From 34-65-8 sp964516135 (GTDB taxonomy: Bacteria > Pseudomonadota > Alphaproteobacteria > Sphingomonadales > Sphingomonadaceae), in contig CAZEWN010000006.1 of assembly GCA_964516135.1 (NCBI GenBank), positions 1 through 64,000 on the forward strand: DNA of 64,000 nt. Direction: 5' to 3'. The first letter of the stretch is position 1; every line of letters starts with the position of its first letter. The notes below the pieces were generated by a model. It was not told the origin of the DNA, did not search any database, and worked only from the letters and a program-made list of their open reading frames with translations. Shown here in pieces: positions 1 through 8,401 of the stretch. Both the position numbers and the translations under genes were made by a program.

Positions 1-75
1 TGGTGACCCCTACGGGAATCGAACCCGTGTTTCAGCCGTGAAAGGGCCGCGTCCTAACCGCTAGACGAAGGGGCC
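1..75 (-). tRNA. tRNA-Glu (anticodon TTC)
   Basis: The reverse complement folds as a full cloverleaf. A 7-bp acceptor stem begins GGCCCCT and closes on AGGGGTC with one G-U pair. The anticodon loop reads CTTTCAC, which gives anticodon TTC, and the T-arm carries GGTTCGATTCC. The discriminator base is A and CCA is encoded (positions 3 to 1). It closely resembles bacterial tRNA-Glu(UUC). It lies 88 nt downstream of recJ on the same strand and could be read by the same transcript or by its own promoter. Confidence 0.97.
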
Positions 76-163
76 AAACCCGCAATGGGCCGGTGGCGTG
101 GCGGCGCACTTAGGGGCGGCGCGCGGCGCGGTCAACCCCAGTTTGCGCGCCCATTGCCGTTCC

Positions 164-1957
164 TCAATCGGCCCACGCCGCATCTTCGAGGTGAAGCTCG
201 GCAGCTGGCGTGCTACTCCAGTCATCGATCTTGGCCCGTCCGGCCAACCACAGCGATCGACCGCGCGCGCCGTGCAACAATGCCTGGCCGAGATCGCTTT
301 CGGCCGCGCGAAACGCAACCGCCTTGAACGACCGGCCATCGCGCCCGGCGGCGATCAGGCGGACGTGATCGGTGCCGACTATGTCCGCCTTCACCAGCCT
401 CACCGGCCCGACCGCAACGCGTGGGCCGGGCCATCCCATCCCGTAAGGCCCGGCGGTTTCGAGCGACGCCACCAGGTCGGGGATCATCCCCCCGGGCGCG
501 ATCGCGAGATCCAGGTGCATGACCTGCTGTTCGGATGCGCGCGCCACATGCTTCGCTAGACGATTCTCGAGCCAGTCCGCCAGCGCATCGAGCCGCGTGG
601 CCTCCACCGTCAGCCCTGCTGCCATCGCGTGCCCTCCGCCCGCTGACAGCAGACCCGCTTCGCGCGCGGCAATGATGGCAGACCCCAGGTCGACCCCCGC
701 GATCGAGCGGCCCGATCCCTTTCCCTGTCCTGTCGCCGGATCGAGGGCAATCACCAGCGCGGGCTTCCCGGTTTTCTCCTTGATCCGACCGGCGACGATG
801 CCGATCACGCCCGGATGCCATCCTTCGCCCGCAAGCACATGTACCGCGCGGTTGTGCTGCGCCGCGAGCTGCGTCTCGGCAGCTTCCTGCACGGCTGCCT
901 CGACAGCCCGGCGCTCCTCGTTCAAAGCTGAGAGCTGCGCCGCGATTTCGCCGGCCTCGTGCGGATCCTCGGTGGTGAGTAGCCGCACGCCGAGAGTCGA
1001 TTCGCCGACGCGCCCTCCGGCATTGATGCGCGGGCCAAGCGCAAAGCCCAGGTCGCTGCACCCAGGCGCGCGCTTCAGCCTGCTTGCATCGATCAGCGCC
1101 GCCATGCCGATCCCGCCACGCCGAGCCATCACCTTCAGACCCTGGGCCACGAACGCCCGATTGAGCCCGTGCAGTGCCGCCACATCGGCGACCGTGCCCA
1201 GGGCGACCAGGTCGAGCAAAGCAAATAGATCGGGCTCGGCCCTGTCGCGAAAGAAGCCATGTTGGCGCAAGGTGCGAACGATCGCGACCGCCAGCAGGAA
1301 AGCGACCCCCACCGCCGCGAGATGGCCGTGCGAGGCGGCGACGCTGCCCTCGTCGAGCCGGTTTGGATTTACCAGCGCCACCGCGCGCGGCAACTCGGCG
1401 GCGCATTTATGATGATCGACGACGATCACGTCGACGCCAGCCTGGTGCGCCACCTCCAGCGCTTCGTGCGCCATCGCGCCGCAATCGACCGTCACGATCA
1501 GGCTCGAACCATCGCGCGCGATCTTTACCAGTGCCTTGCCGCTGGGACCGTAACCTTCGAGCAGACGGTCGGGAATGTAATAGTTCGCATCGTGACCGAG
1601 CATCCGCATAAGGCGGATCAGCAGCGCGGAGCTGGTGGCGCCGTCGACGTCGTAGTCGCCATAGATGGTCACTGTCTCGCGCGTAAGGATCGCCTGGGCC
1701 ATGCGCTCGGCGGCCGCGTCCATGTCGCGGAACTGGGACGGGTCGGGCAGGAAGTCCCGCAATGTCGGGTTGCGGTGGCGATCGAGATCGTCGGACGCAA
1801 CGCCTCGCGACAGCAGCAACTGATCGACGATTCCATTACCCAGGTCACGTGGATCGCCGCTCACCTCCATGTTTCCGCCACGCCACTGCCATGCACGTCC
1901 GGTTAGCGAACGTGCCACGCCGAATACGGGAGCAAGCGAATGGGAAGCCATTGCCAT
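164..1957 (-). CDS. recJ: Single-stranded-DNA-specific 5'-3' exonuclease RecJ
   Basis: RecJ degrades single-stranded DNA 5' to 3' in RecF-pathway recombination, mismatch repair and base excision repair. The 597-residue protein has the DHH phosphoesterase motifs in order: GDYDVDG (100-106), VDCG (157-160) and the signature DHH (181-183) that binds the catalytic metals. A DHHA1 nucleic-acid-binding domain follows, with GGGHAMAAG at 440-448, then a C-terminal OB-like region. The length is close to the family norm. The start MAMASH precedes an N-terminus (PVFGVARSLTGR) typical of alphaproteobacterial RecJ; the ATG two codons later is equally possible. It is divergent from the flavodoxin-like gene. 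Confidence 0.96.
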   Translation of the reverse strand: MAMASHSLAPVFGVARSLTGRAWQWRGGNMEVSGDPRDLGNGIVDQLLLSRGVASDDLDRHRNPTLRDFLPDPSQFRDMDAAAERMAQAILTRETVTIYGDYDVDGATSSALLIRLMRMLGHDANYYIPDRLLEGYGPSGKALVKIARDGSSLIVTVDCGAMAHEALEVAHQAGVDVIVVDHHKCAAELPRAVALVNPNRLDEGSVAASHGHLAAVGVAFLLAVAIVRTLRQHGFFRDRAEPDLFALLDLVALGTVADVAALHGLNRAFVAQGLKVMARRGGIGMAALIDASRLKRAPGCSDLGFALGPRINAGGRVGESTLGVRLLTTEDPHEAGEIAAQLSALNEERRAVEAAVQEAAETQLAAQHNRAVHVLAGEGWHPGVIGIVAGRIKEKTGKPALVIALDPATGQGKGSGRSIAGVDLGSAIIAAREAGLLSAGGGHAMAAGLTVEATRLDALADWLENRLAKHVARASEQQVMHLDLAIAPGGMIPDLVASLETAGPYGMGWPGPRVAVGPVRLVKADIVGTDHVRLIAAGRDGRSFKAVAFRAAESDLGQALLHGARGRSLWLAGRAKIDDWSSTPAAELHLEDAAWAD

Positions 1958-2030
1958 ATCCTAGGCAGCGCTCCGCGCCAGGCAAGTCGGCGCGGTTGAC
2001 AATCGACAGCGCACGGCGATGCTGCACCCG

Positions 2031-2522
2031 ATGGATGGGCGCCCATCTCGACTGCTGATCGCGTGGCACAGCCGCACCGGCGCCGCGGAGGCACTTGCGG
2101 CCAGCGCTGCCGCGGGCGCGGAGTCGTCGGCGCGCCTCCTTCGTTGCGATGCGGTCGAACCTCACGATTTCATTGCGGCCGATGGCTACCTGTTCGTGTG
2201 CCCCGAAAACCTGGCCACTATGTCCGGGCTGATGAAAGAAATGTTCGACCGCTGTTATTACCCGGTGCTCGGGCAGATCGAGGGGCGCGCCTACGCAACG
2301 ATCATTGCGGCCGGTTCGGACGGGGAGGGGGCCCAGCGCCAGATCGATCGCATCGCCACCGGCTGGCGATTGCGCCGGGTCGCGGATCCTCACACCGTCT
2401 GCACATCGGCACAGACACCCGACACTATCCTTGCGCGAAAAATGGTGGAGGCATCCCAGCTCGATCGTGCGCGTGAACTCGGCGCGGCGATGGCGACCGG
2501 TCTCGCCCAGGGGATGTTCTGA
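2031..2522 (+). CDS. Flavodoxin-fold / NAD(P)H-dependent oxidoreductase-like protein
   Basis: A small protein of about 163 residues with a flavodoxin-like N-terminus. A beta strand (RLLIAWHSRTGA) leads into a phosphate-binding-type loop, then comes DGYLFVCPENLATMSGLMKEMFDR, which resembles the FMN-site loop of the flavodoxin and NADPH-dependent FMN reductase superfamily. The substrate is unknown. I chose ATG 2031; an in-frame ATG at 2019 is the alternative. A possible promoter (TTGACA at 1996-2001, GATGCT at 2018-2023) would put the transcript start close to ATG 2031. The next gene follows in the same frame after TGA 2520-2522. Confidence 0.75.
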   Translation: MDGRPSRLLIAWHSRTGAAEALAASAAAGAESSARLLRCDAVEPHDFIAADGYLFVCPENLATMSGLMKEMFDRCYYPVLGQIEGRAYATIIAAGSDGEGAQRQIDRIATGWRLRRVADPHTVCTSAQTPDTILARKMVEASQLDRARELGAAMATGLAQGMF

Positions 2523-2681
2523 CAATCCGATCCGTTTTGGCGCTTTCGATGGTTCAGTGGACTCGACGGGTCGACTGATTCGCGCCAAGAGCTTGATCAA
2601 CGTGGGATTGTCGAGGGGCGTAGCGTAATCGGGCAGGATCGAACAGGGCGGGCGGGCAACCGAACGGGTGCGCTGTGGCTG

Positions 2682-3419
2682 GTGTTCGCGCCCGACATGG
2701 GGGCGGACCTTGCGTCGTTGCGGGGACCGCTCTCGGCAATTCCGTCAGTGGGTATCGCGCATGTTGTGGACGTGGACTCCAGGGCCGACACGGACTTGGG
2801 ACTGCCGTCGGACACGCAGCTTTTCGGGCTGGTAATTGATGGGCTGGGCTTCGACCTCGCCATCGAAACGTGTGACCTTGCGCGGTTGCGCGCGGCGGGG
2901 GTGCCCCGCAACATGCTGGAGGCGCTTCGCCCTCATGAGGGGCGCAATGCCCTTTCGCTCGTGCCGGGGCCGCATATCGCAGCGGCGGCGCATACGCTCG
3001 CGATCATGCGGGTTTTGATGGACCTTGGCGCGCGGGTCGCCCTCGCCGTGCCTGGGCTGGAACAGGTCGTTTGGCCGCCTGCCGAGTGGTCTGTGGACCC
3101 GGCGGAGTTCGCCCGCTTGATTGCACCGTGGACGGCTGGGGGTGCGTTTCCCGCCCCTGGCCTGGTCCAGTTCCGATCAACGCTGGACGGGAGTGTGCAA
3201 AGCGCCGGGCTTGCCCATCTCACCGGGCAGGAACTCCGCGTCGAAGGGCCGATTGCGGGCGATCCATCCCACGCGCACCGCCTCGCCGCCCGGTTGGTCG
3301 ACATGCTGATCCATCGCGGGCGGTTGGCGCGTGCCGAGCAGTTCGTCGGCCCATCTGGCGAACAGCTACGGCTCGAACCTTCGGTCAACGGCCGCTACGT
3401 CCGCGCGCGGCTTGGCTGA
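2682..3419 (+). CDS. Conserved hypothetical protein, possibly DUF4261-like
   Basis: A protein of about 245 residues without signal peptide or membrane segments. The C-terminal half (LAHLTGQELRVEGP) recalls DUF4261 proteins, but this is a weak resemblance and no function is proposed. The start is uncertain: GTG 2682 and ATG 2697 both lack a clear Shine-Dalgarno. The same frame stays open upstream to the TGA of the preceding gene at 2520-2522 without any ATG, GTG or TTG, so either an ATT at 2607 is used or an upstream sequence change removed the start. Its TGA abuts the convergent gene's stop (TGATCA). Confidence 0.6.
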   Translation: MFAPDMGADLASLRGPLSAIPSVGIAHVVDVDSRADTDLGLPSDTQLFGLVIDGLGFDLAIETCDLARLRAAGVPRNMLEALRPHEGRNALSLVPGPHIAAAAHTLAIMRVLMDLGARVALAVPGLEQVVWPPAEWSVDPAEFARLIAPWTAGGAFPAPGLVQFRSTLDGSVQSAGLAHLTGQELRVEGPIAGDPSHAHRLAARLVDMLIHRGRLARAEQFVGPSGEQLRLEPSVNGRYVRARLG

Positions 3420-4397
3420 TCACAGGCCGGTGCGGGCACGCAGGTCAGCCAGCGCGGTGTTGTATTCGCGTTCCAGCCGGTCGACCATGTGTGCCACCGT
3501 ATCGACCTGCTTGATCGCGCCCACGCCCTGACCAGAACCCCAGATGTCCTTCCATGCCTTGGCCTTCGTATTGCCGCCGCTGCCGAAATTCATCGCGCTG
3601 GGATCGCTCACCGGCAGGTTATCGGGATCCAGGCCCGACGCCTCGATCGAGGAACGCAAGTAGTTGCCGTGCACCCCGGTGAACAGGTTGGTGTAAACAA
3701 TCCCTTCGGCGCTGCCCTCGACGATGCCCTGCTTGTAGGCGTGGTCCGCGTTCGCCTCCTGCGTTGCGATGAACGCGCTGCCGATATAGGCGAAATCGGC
3801 ACGCAACGCCTGCGCGGCAAGGATCGAGTGGCCATTCGCGATCGAGCCCGACAGCGCCACCAGCCCATCAAACCATTCGCGGATTTCCTGCATCAGCGCA
3901 AAGGGCGACTGCGTGCCCGCGTGGCCGCCCGCGCCCGCGGCCACAGGGATGAGGCCGGTCGCGCCCTTTTCGATCGCCTTCCTAGCGAAACGGTTATTGA
4001 TCACGTCGTGCATCGTGATCCCACCCCAATTCGCCACCGCCTGGAACACCTCCTCGCGCGCACCCAGCGAGGTGATGACGAGCGGCACTTGCCACTTTTC
4101 ACACACCGCGATGTCTTCTTCCAGCCGGGCGTTCGACTTGTGGACGATCTGATTGACCGCGAATGGCGCGGCGGGCTGATCGGGATTGGCGCGGTTGTGG
4201 GCAGACAGTTCCTCGGTGATGCGATGCAGCCATTCGTCGAGCACACCCGATGGCCGCGCGTTTAGCGCGGGGAAGCTGCCGATGATTCCGGCCTTGCACT
4301 GCGCGATGACCAGTTCCGGGCCCGATACGATGAACAGCGGCGATCCGATCACCGGCAGGCGCAGGCGGTCAAACGGGGCGGGCAGGGGCATCGGCAT
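3420..4397 (-). CDS. Nitronate monooxygenase (2-nitropropane dioxygenase family)
   Basis: An FMN-dependent TIM-barrel enzyme of 325 residues that would oxidise alkyl nitronates such as propionate 3-nitronate. Visible signatures are the N-terminal LPVIGSPLFIVSGPELV, the FMN-binding PVAAGAGGHAGTQSPF with the candidate catalytic His159, and the phosphate-loop stretch ALSGSIANG. The central DFAYIGSAFIATQEA is also typical. Family members of this type are detoxification enzymes. It ends directly against the convergent hypothetical gene and is 68 nt downstream of the amidohydrolase gene on the same strand, so the two may be cotranscribed. Confidence 0.9.
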   Translation of the reverse strand: MPMPLPAPFDRLRLPVIGSPLFIVSGPELVIAQCKAGIIGSFPALNARPSGVLDEWLHRITEELSAHNRANPDQPAAPFAVNQIVHKSNARLEEDIAVCEKWQVPLVITSLGAREEVFQAVANWGGITMHDVINNRFARKAIEKGATGLIPVAAGAGGHAGTQSPFALMQEIREWFDGLVALSGSIANGHSILAAQALRADFAYIGSAFIATQEANADHAYKQGIVEGSAEGIVYTNLFTGVHGNYLRSSIEASGLDPDNLPVSDPSAMNFGSGGNTKAKAWKDIWGSGQGVGAIKQVDTVAHMVDRLEREYNTALADLRARTGL

Positions 4398-4465
4398 CTC
4401 CTTGACGCTTACGTTATCGTCAACGGGGGCATATGGGGCGCGACGCTTCGTGTCGAGGGCGGATT

Positions 4466-5515
4466 TCAGGCGGCTGGCAGGATGTGCTCGATATCATAAA
4501 ACCGCGCCGCCGTGCCTGCGAACAGCTCGCGTTTCTCCACCACGCTGGCGCCGCTGGCCAATCGCTTGAAAGCGTTCCACAACATGGGGTAGCTCGCGCC
4601 CCAGTGATCAACGGGATAGTTGCTTTCGAACATGCAGCGCTGCGGCCCGAAGGCCTCGATGCAAGTCTCGATGTAGGGGCGCCATAGCTCCGCCAGCCGT
4701 TGCGAGCCATAGCCTGCCGCCGGGCCTTCGCCGGGCAGGCCGCAGAATGCCATTGCCAGCCCGCCCAGTTTGACCACCACATTGTCGCACCGGGCCAGCT
4801 CGTGGATAGCGGCCCGCCAGCGTTCGAAGTTCGTCTGTAGCGTGCCCGCATAGCACCCCATGCCCAGCGGGGTGCCGCAGTGGTCGAGGCAGATCGGCTG
4901 ACAGGGAAAAGCGCGCGCGAGGTCGATCACGTCGCCCAGTTGTGGCTCGAGCACCCATGCGTCGAAGGTTAGCCCGCGCTTGCCGATCTCAGCGAAGCCT
5001 TCGCGGAAGGTGCCGTCGCGATATAGCCCCTCGGGCGCATGGAACGGCGGGCCGAGCGTGTTCGGATCGGCGTCCCACGCGCCCTGATGGCGGATGCCCT
5101 TGAATCGTCCATTGCCCGCCAGCACCAGCGCATCGAGCACCGCGCCCGCGCGCGATCCCAGCAGAAGGTTGGCGTGGCCGACAATCCCGGCGCAGGCGCG
5201 CAGCTCGCCATAGAGACCGCTGGCGGTCTGCGCGGCGACGCCATTCGCGTATTCCACCTCGCCGACAACCTTGAAATCGCCCGCCGCATCGGCGCGGTAG
5301 AACGCGCCGCACTCCACAAACACCGTTCCGATGACGCGATGGCCAGTCGCGACGTCTCCGCGAAGCTGGTCGAAGGTGTAGTAGGGCTTTTCCGCAATGG
5401 CCGAGATGAAGGGATGCCGCGGCGCGGGGAACATGCCCATCAGCGGGCGCAGGTCCCACAAGTGATGATGCGGGTCGATGATCGCAAGATCAGGTTCGAG
5501 GATCGCTTCGGTCAT
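4466..5515 (-). CDS. Amidohydrolase 2 family metal-dependent hydrolase
   Basis: A 349-residue TIM-barrel hydrolase of the amidohydrolase_2 group. The first-strand motif IDPHHHLWDL (13-22) contains the metal-binding histidines. Further family features are FKGIRHQGAWD, the QPICLDHCGTPLG strand (metal-binding His, Cys-rich loop) and RCMFESNYPVDHWGASY with a conserved Asp near the C-terminus. Relatives act on lactones and aromatic-ring-derived acids (fuconolactonase, 2-pyrone-4,6-dicarboxylate lactonase), but the substrate cannot be read from the sequence. The neighbouring nitronate monooxygenase may share its transcript. Confidence 0.88.
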   Translation of the reverse strand: MTEAILEPDLAIIDPHHHLWDLRPLMGMFPAPRHPFISAIAEKPYYTFDQLRGDVATGHRVIGTVFVECGAFYRADAAGDFKVVGEVEYANGVAAQTASGLYGELRACAGIVGHANLLLGSRAGAVLDALVLAGNGRFKGIRHQGAWDADPNTLGPPFHAPEGLYRDGTFREGFAEIGKRGLTFDAWVLEPQLGDVIDLARAFPCQPICLDHCGTPLGMGCYAGTLQTNFERWRAAIHELARCDNVVVKLGGLAMAFCGLPGEGPAAGYGSQRLAELWRPYIETCIEAFGPQRCMFESNYPVDHWGASYPMLWNAFKRLASGASVVEKRELFAGTAARFYDIEHILPAA

Positions 5516-5774
5516 GTCGGCGTCCCCGGCGCGGCTCTCGTGCCCTCCGTGTCACACTTGTCACACTGTCCTGAAGCGAAAAAGTTCAGCCCCTTCGGGC
5601 ACGGAAAAAGGATAGGGCAACAGGACAGCCGCACAGTCATCGGGGGAGGCTAGCGTGAATCCGTTGCTGTAGGAAAGAGGGCTGTCAGACAGTCAGATAT
5701 GCACGGAAAGGGCGGGGCGCTCCCTGTCGCCGACACTCTTGCTGAGGTCGGAGTGGTTGAGATAGAAATGAACC
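5516..5774. other. Intergenic region between divergent genes
   Basis: This 259-nt gap separates the amidohydrolase and methyltransferase genes. It holds a short direct repeat (GTCACAC twice, around 5555-5572), a small GC hairpin near 5590-5602 with an adjacent A-run, and a good Shine-Dalgarno (GGGGGAGG) before a five-codon frame GTG-AAT-CCG-TTG-CTG-TAG near 5655. I cannot assign a function; the minigene may be the remnant of a gene start. Confidence 0.4.
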
Positions 5775-6518
5775 ATGTCGCCGCTCTATGACACCATCGG
5801 CATCAATTATGCTGAATTGCGGCGGCCGGATGCCCGCATCGCCGAACAGATCCATCGGGCCTTGGGAAATGCCCGATCGGTGCTTAATATTGGCGCGGGT
5901 ACCGGATCGTATGAGCCCGCAGACAAGCAGGTCACCGCCGTCGAGCCTTCGGGCGAGATGATTCAAAAACGCGCGGCTTCGACTGCCGTGGTTGTTCAAG
6001 CCAGCGCGGACAGTCTGCCGTTTGACGACAACGTTTTCGATGCATCGATGGCAATTCTGACCATCCACCACTGGCCTGACAAAGCCGCGGGACTTCGCGA
6101 GATGCGCCGTGTTACACGCGGAGCCATCGTTCTGCTGACCTTCGATCCATCGAGCCGCCCCTGGCTGACAGATTACCTTCCCGAGCTGGTTGCTCTCGAC
6201 GAAAATCAGATGCCAGCAATGTCGCAATATGTGGATTGGCTCGGTCCCGTCTCCGTTGAACCAGTCATGGTTCCGCACGATTGCAGCGATGGCTTCCTGT
6301 ATGCGTACTGGCGTCGGCCCGAAGCTTACCTGGATCGACGCATCAGGTCGGGTAGCTCTTCGTTCTGGTCCATCAGCGGGTTGGAGGGCGGCTTGGCCCG
6401 GCTGGCAGGTGATCTTGGCAGCGGGGAATGGGAACGAACGTATGGCGAGCTGGGCAGGCGGCAAGAATATGATGCCGGATATCGGATCGTGATCGCCCAG
6501 GGGCAGGGCGGCGCCTAA
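5775..6518 (+). CDS. Class I SAM-dependent methyltransferase
   Basis: A 247-residue methyltransferase (type 11-like). The SAM-binding motif I is VLNIGAGTGSYE (about 37-48), followed by the acidic end of strand 2 (TAVEPSGEMI), motif SADSLPFDDNVFDAS and the strand-4 region AILTIHHWPDKAAGLREMRRV. The target is unknown. Base composition is lower than the flanks (about 56% GC by hand count of two lines against about 65%), which suggests later acquisition. The stop TAA shares three bases with the TAG of convergent leuA. Confidence 0.88.
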   Translation: MSPLYDTIGINYAELRRPDARIAEQIHRALGNARSVLNIGAGTGSYEPADKQVTAVEPSGEMIQKRAASTAVVVQASADSLPFDDNVFDASMAILTIHHWPDKAAGLREMRRVTRGAIVLLTFDPSSRPWLTDYLPELVALDENQMPAMSQYVDWLGPVSVEPVMVPHDCSDGFLYAYWRRPEAYLDRRIRSGSSSFWSISGLEGGLARLAGDLGSGEWERTYGELGRRQEYDAGYRIVIAQGQGGA

Positions 6519-8191
6519 GCCACCGCCCCGTTCGCCGCGCTGAGCACCGCGCGCACACTCGCGGTCGCGACGTCCTCGTCTATCCCCACGCCCCAGATCG
6601 TCCGCCCCGCGCCGTCGCGGCATTCGAGGTATGCGGCGGCGCGGGCGTCGGTGCCGGCCCCCAGCGCGTGTTCGGTGTAGTCGCACACCTCCAGCTCCAC
6701 GCCGAAGGCATCGCGCAGCGTGCCGACGACCGAGGAGATCAGCCCATTGCCGCGCCCGCTGACGCTCTGCGCGCGGCCCTGGACCTCGATCGTCCCGGCG
6801 AACACGCGGGTGCCATCGGCCGCGCGGCTTTCCTCGTAGGCGACGAGCTGGAAATGCTTCGGCTGGATCTTGACGTGATAGGCCTTGCGGAACGCGTCCC
6901 AGATGTCGGGCGCGGCCAGTTCGCGGCCCAGCTCGTCGGCCATGCGCTGCACGTGGCGGCTGAAATCCGTCTGGAGCTTCTTGGGCAGCTTGAGGCCCTG
7001 GTCCTGCTCCAGCACCCAGGCGAAACCGCCCTTGCCGCTCTGCGAATTGACGCGGATCACCGCCTCGTAACTGCGGCCCAGATCCGCCGGGTCGATCGGC
7101 AGATAGGGCACGCGCCACAACTGGTCGTTCTGTGCCGCGTTCGCTTCGAACCCCTTCTTGATCGCGTCCTGATGGCTGCCCGAAAACGCGGTATAGACGA
7201 GCTCGCCGCCATAAGGGTGGCGTTGGTGGACGGGGATCTGGTTGCAGTATTCCACCGTCTCGATGATCCGGTCGATCTCGGAAAAATCCAGTCCCGGATC
7301 AACGCCTTGCGTGTACATGTTGAGCGCCATTGTGACGAGGCAGCAGTTGCCGGTGCGCTCGCCATTGCCGAACAGGCAGCCTTCGACCCGGTCGGCGCCC
7401 GCCATCAGGCCCAGTTCCGCCGCCGCGACGCCGGTGCCGCGGTCGTTATGTGTGTGAAGGCTGATGACCGCGCTCTCGCGGGCAGGCAGGTTGCGGCAGA
7501 AATACTCGATCTGGTCGGCGTAGATGTTCGGTGTCGCCGCCTCGACCGTGGCGGGCAGGTTGAGGATGATCGGATGCTCGGGCGTGGGCTGGAGCACCTG
7601 CATCACCGCCTCGCAAACCTCGATCGAGAAATCGAGTTCGGCGGTGGAGAACGTCTCGGGCGAATACTGGAAATGCCACTGGGTGCCGGGCTGGCGCGCC
7701 GCCTCGTCGCGCATCACCTTCGCGCCCGCGACAGCGATCTCGCGCACTTCGTCGCGGCTCATGCGGAACACGATGTCGCGCCACGCGGGACTGACCGCAT
7801 TGTAGAGATGCACCGTTGCCGCGCGTGCACCATTGAGGCTGGCGAAACTGGTGCGGATCAGATCCTCGCGGCTCTGGGTCAGAACCTGCAGGGTCACGTC
7901 GTCGGGCACCCTGCCCGAATGGACAAGCCCGTTGATGAAATCGAACTCGGTCGCGCCCGCGCTGGGGAACCCGACCTCGATTTCCTTGATGCCGATTGCC
8001 ACCAGCAAGTCGAAGAAGCGGTTTTTCTTCACCGCGTCCATTGGATCGGCAATGGCCTGGTTGCCATCGCGCAGGTCGGTGCTGAGCCAGCGGGGCGGAG
8101 CGGTGATCGTGCGGGTCGGCCACTGCCGCTCGGGCAGGTGGACTTGCGGGAAGGCGCGGTATTTGGCGGACGGTTCGCGCAGCATTGGCAT
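6515..8191 (-). CDS. leuA: 2-isopropylmalate synthase
   Basis: LeuA condenses acetyl-CoA with 2-oxoisovalerate in the first committed step of leucine synthesis. The 558-residue length and order match the class II (LeuA type 2) enzymes: the HMGL-like barrel starts with TDLRDGNQAI (R41, D42, Q45), the metal ligands are in SLHTHNDRG (H246, H248), and a C-terminal LeuA dimer or allosteric domain (about 430-558) carries the leucine-feedback site. The start ATG has further in-frame alternatives only two codons in. Expression is probably controlled by the leader-peptide attenuator directly upstream (8237-8326). The end overlaps the convergent methyltransferase stop. Confidence 0.97.
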   Translation of the reverse strand: MPMLREPSAKYRAFPQVHLPERQWPTRTITAPPRWLSTDLRDGNQAIADPMDAVKKNRFFDLLVAIGIKEIEVGFPSAGATEFDFINGLVHSGRVPDDVTLQVLTQSREDLIRTSFASLNGARAATVHLYNAVSPAWRDIVFRMSRDEVREIAVAGAKVMRDEAARQPGTQWHFQYSPETFSTAELDFSIEVCEAVMQVLQPTPEHPIILNLPATVEAATPNIYADQIEYFCRNLPARESAVISLHTHNDRGTGVAAAELGLMAGADRVEGCLFGNGERTGNCCLVTMALNMYTQGVDPGLDFSEIDRIIETVEYCNQIPVHQRHPYGGELVYTAFSGSHQDAIKKGFEANAAQNDQLWRVPYLPIDPADLGRSYEAVIRVNSQSGKGGFAWVLEQDQGLKLPKKLQTDFSRHVQRMADELGRELAAPDIWDAFRKAYHVKIQPKHFQLVAYEESRAADGTRVFAGTIEVQGRAQSVSGRGNGLISSVVGTLRDAFGVELEVCDYTEHALGAGTDARAAAYLECRDGAGRTIWGVGIDEDVATASVRAVLSAANGAVA

Positions 8192-8236
8192 GGATGGGAT
8201 ACTCGTAACGCGGGTTGCTTCGGTACGGGTGGTGCG

Positions 8237-8289
8237 GCCCTTGGGCGCCCTCGCGCGCCCGGGGCACGCGTCAGGTCACGCCCAAGGGC
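8237..8289 (-). promoter_or_regulatory. leuA attenuator inverted repeat
   Basis: The arms 8279-8289 and 8237-8247 are an exact 11-bp inverted repeat (GCCCTTGGGCG in transcript sense) with a GC-rich 31-nt interior. The first arm covers the last three codons and the region before the stop of the leader ORF, so ribosome position would decide whether the hairpin forms. There is no U-run after the second arm, so it may act as Rho-dependent or translational control rather than as an intrinsic terminator. A 7-nt match between the leader's Leu codons (8298-8304) and 8216-8222 offers an alternative pairing. Confidence 0.65.
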
Positions 8290-8326
8290 GGATAAGTCGA
8301 AGCAGGATTAGCGCGTTGCGGGCCAT
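8276..8326 (-). CDS. leuL: leu leader peptide (MARNALILLRLIRPWA)
   Basis: A 16-codon ORF lies 84 nt upstream of leuA. It encodes four leucines and two isoleucines within eight residues (L-I-L-L-R-L-I), using CTA, CTG, CTT and CTT for Leu; CTA and CTT are rare codons in a genome this GC-rich. Such leader peptides regulate leuA by transcription attenuation: stalling at Leu codons when charged tRNA-Leu is scarce changes the folding of the RNA downstream. The ORF is too short to be found by length. The Shine-Dalgarno is weak (GAG). The name is by function; it is not an alignment to a known leuL. Confidence 0.75.
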   Translation of the reverse strand: MARNALILLRLIRPWA

Positions 8327-8401
8327 AGGCCATCTCATTGCCGAAAATTACGCGAGGCACAACCCCGCGCATTCTTTAGCTGCGTGAAGCGTGGCTGCGG
8401 A

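Noticed and set aside
2520..2522. In-frame TGA as a selenocysteine codon
   Set aside because: No selenoprotein family fits, the flavodoxin-like protein has normal length at this stop, and no SECIS-like hairpin is visible directly downstream.
5583..5605. Hairpin with A-run in the 5516-5774 gap as an intrinsic terminator
   Set aside because: The stem is only about 4 bp, the U-run (minus strand) is separated by 5 nt from it, and no gene upstream on that strand would need it.
6668..8311. Long plus-strand reading frame of 547 codons opposite leuA
   Set aside because: It mirrors leuA's codon phase, has no family motif and is typical of antisense frames in GC-rich DNA. Similar frames opposite carB (41432-43522), mrdA (53254-55614), purL (17320-18987) and dnaG (37808-39235) were rejected for the same reason.
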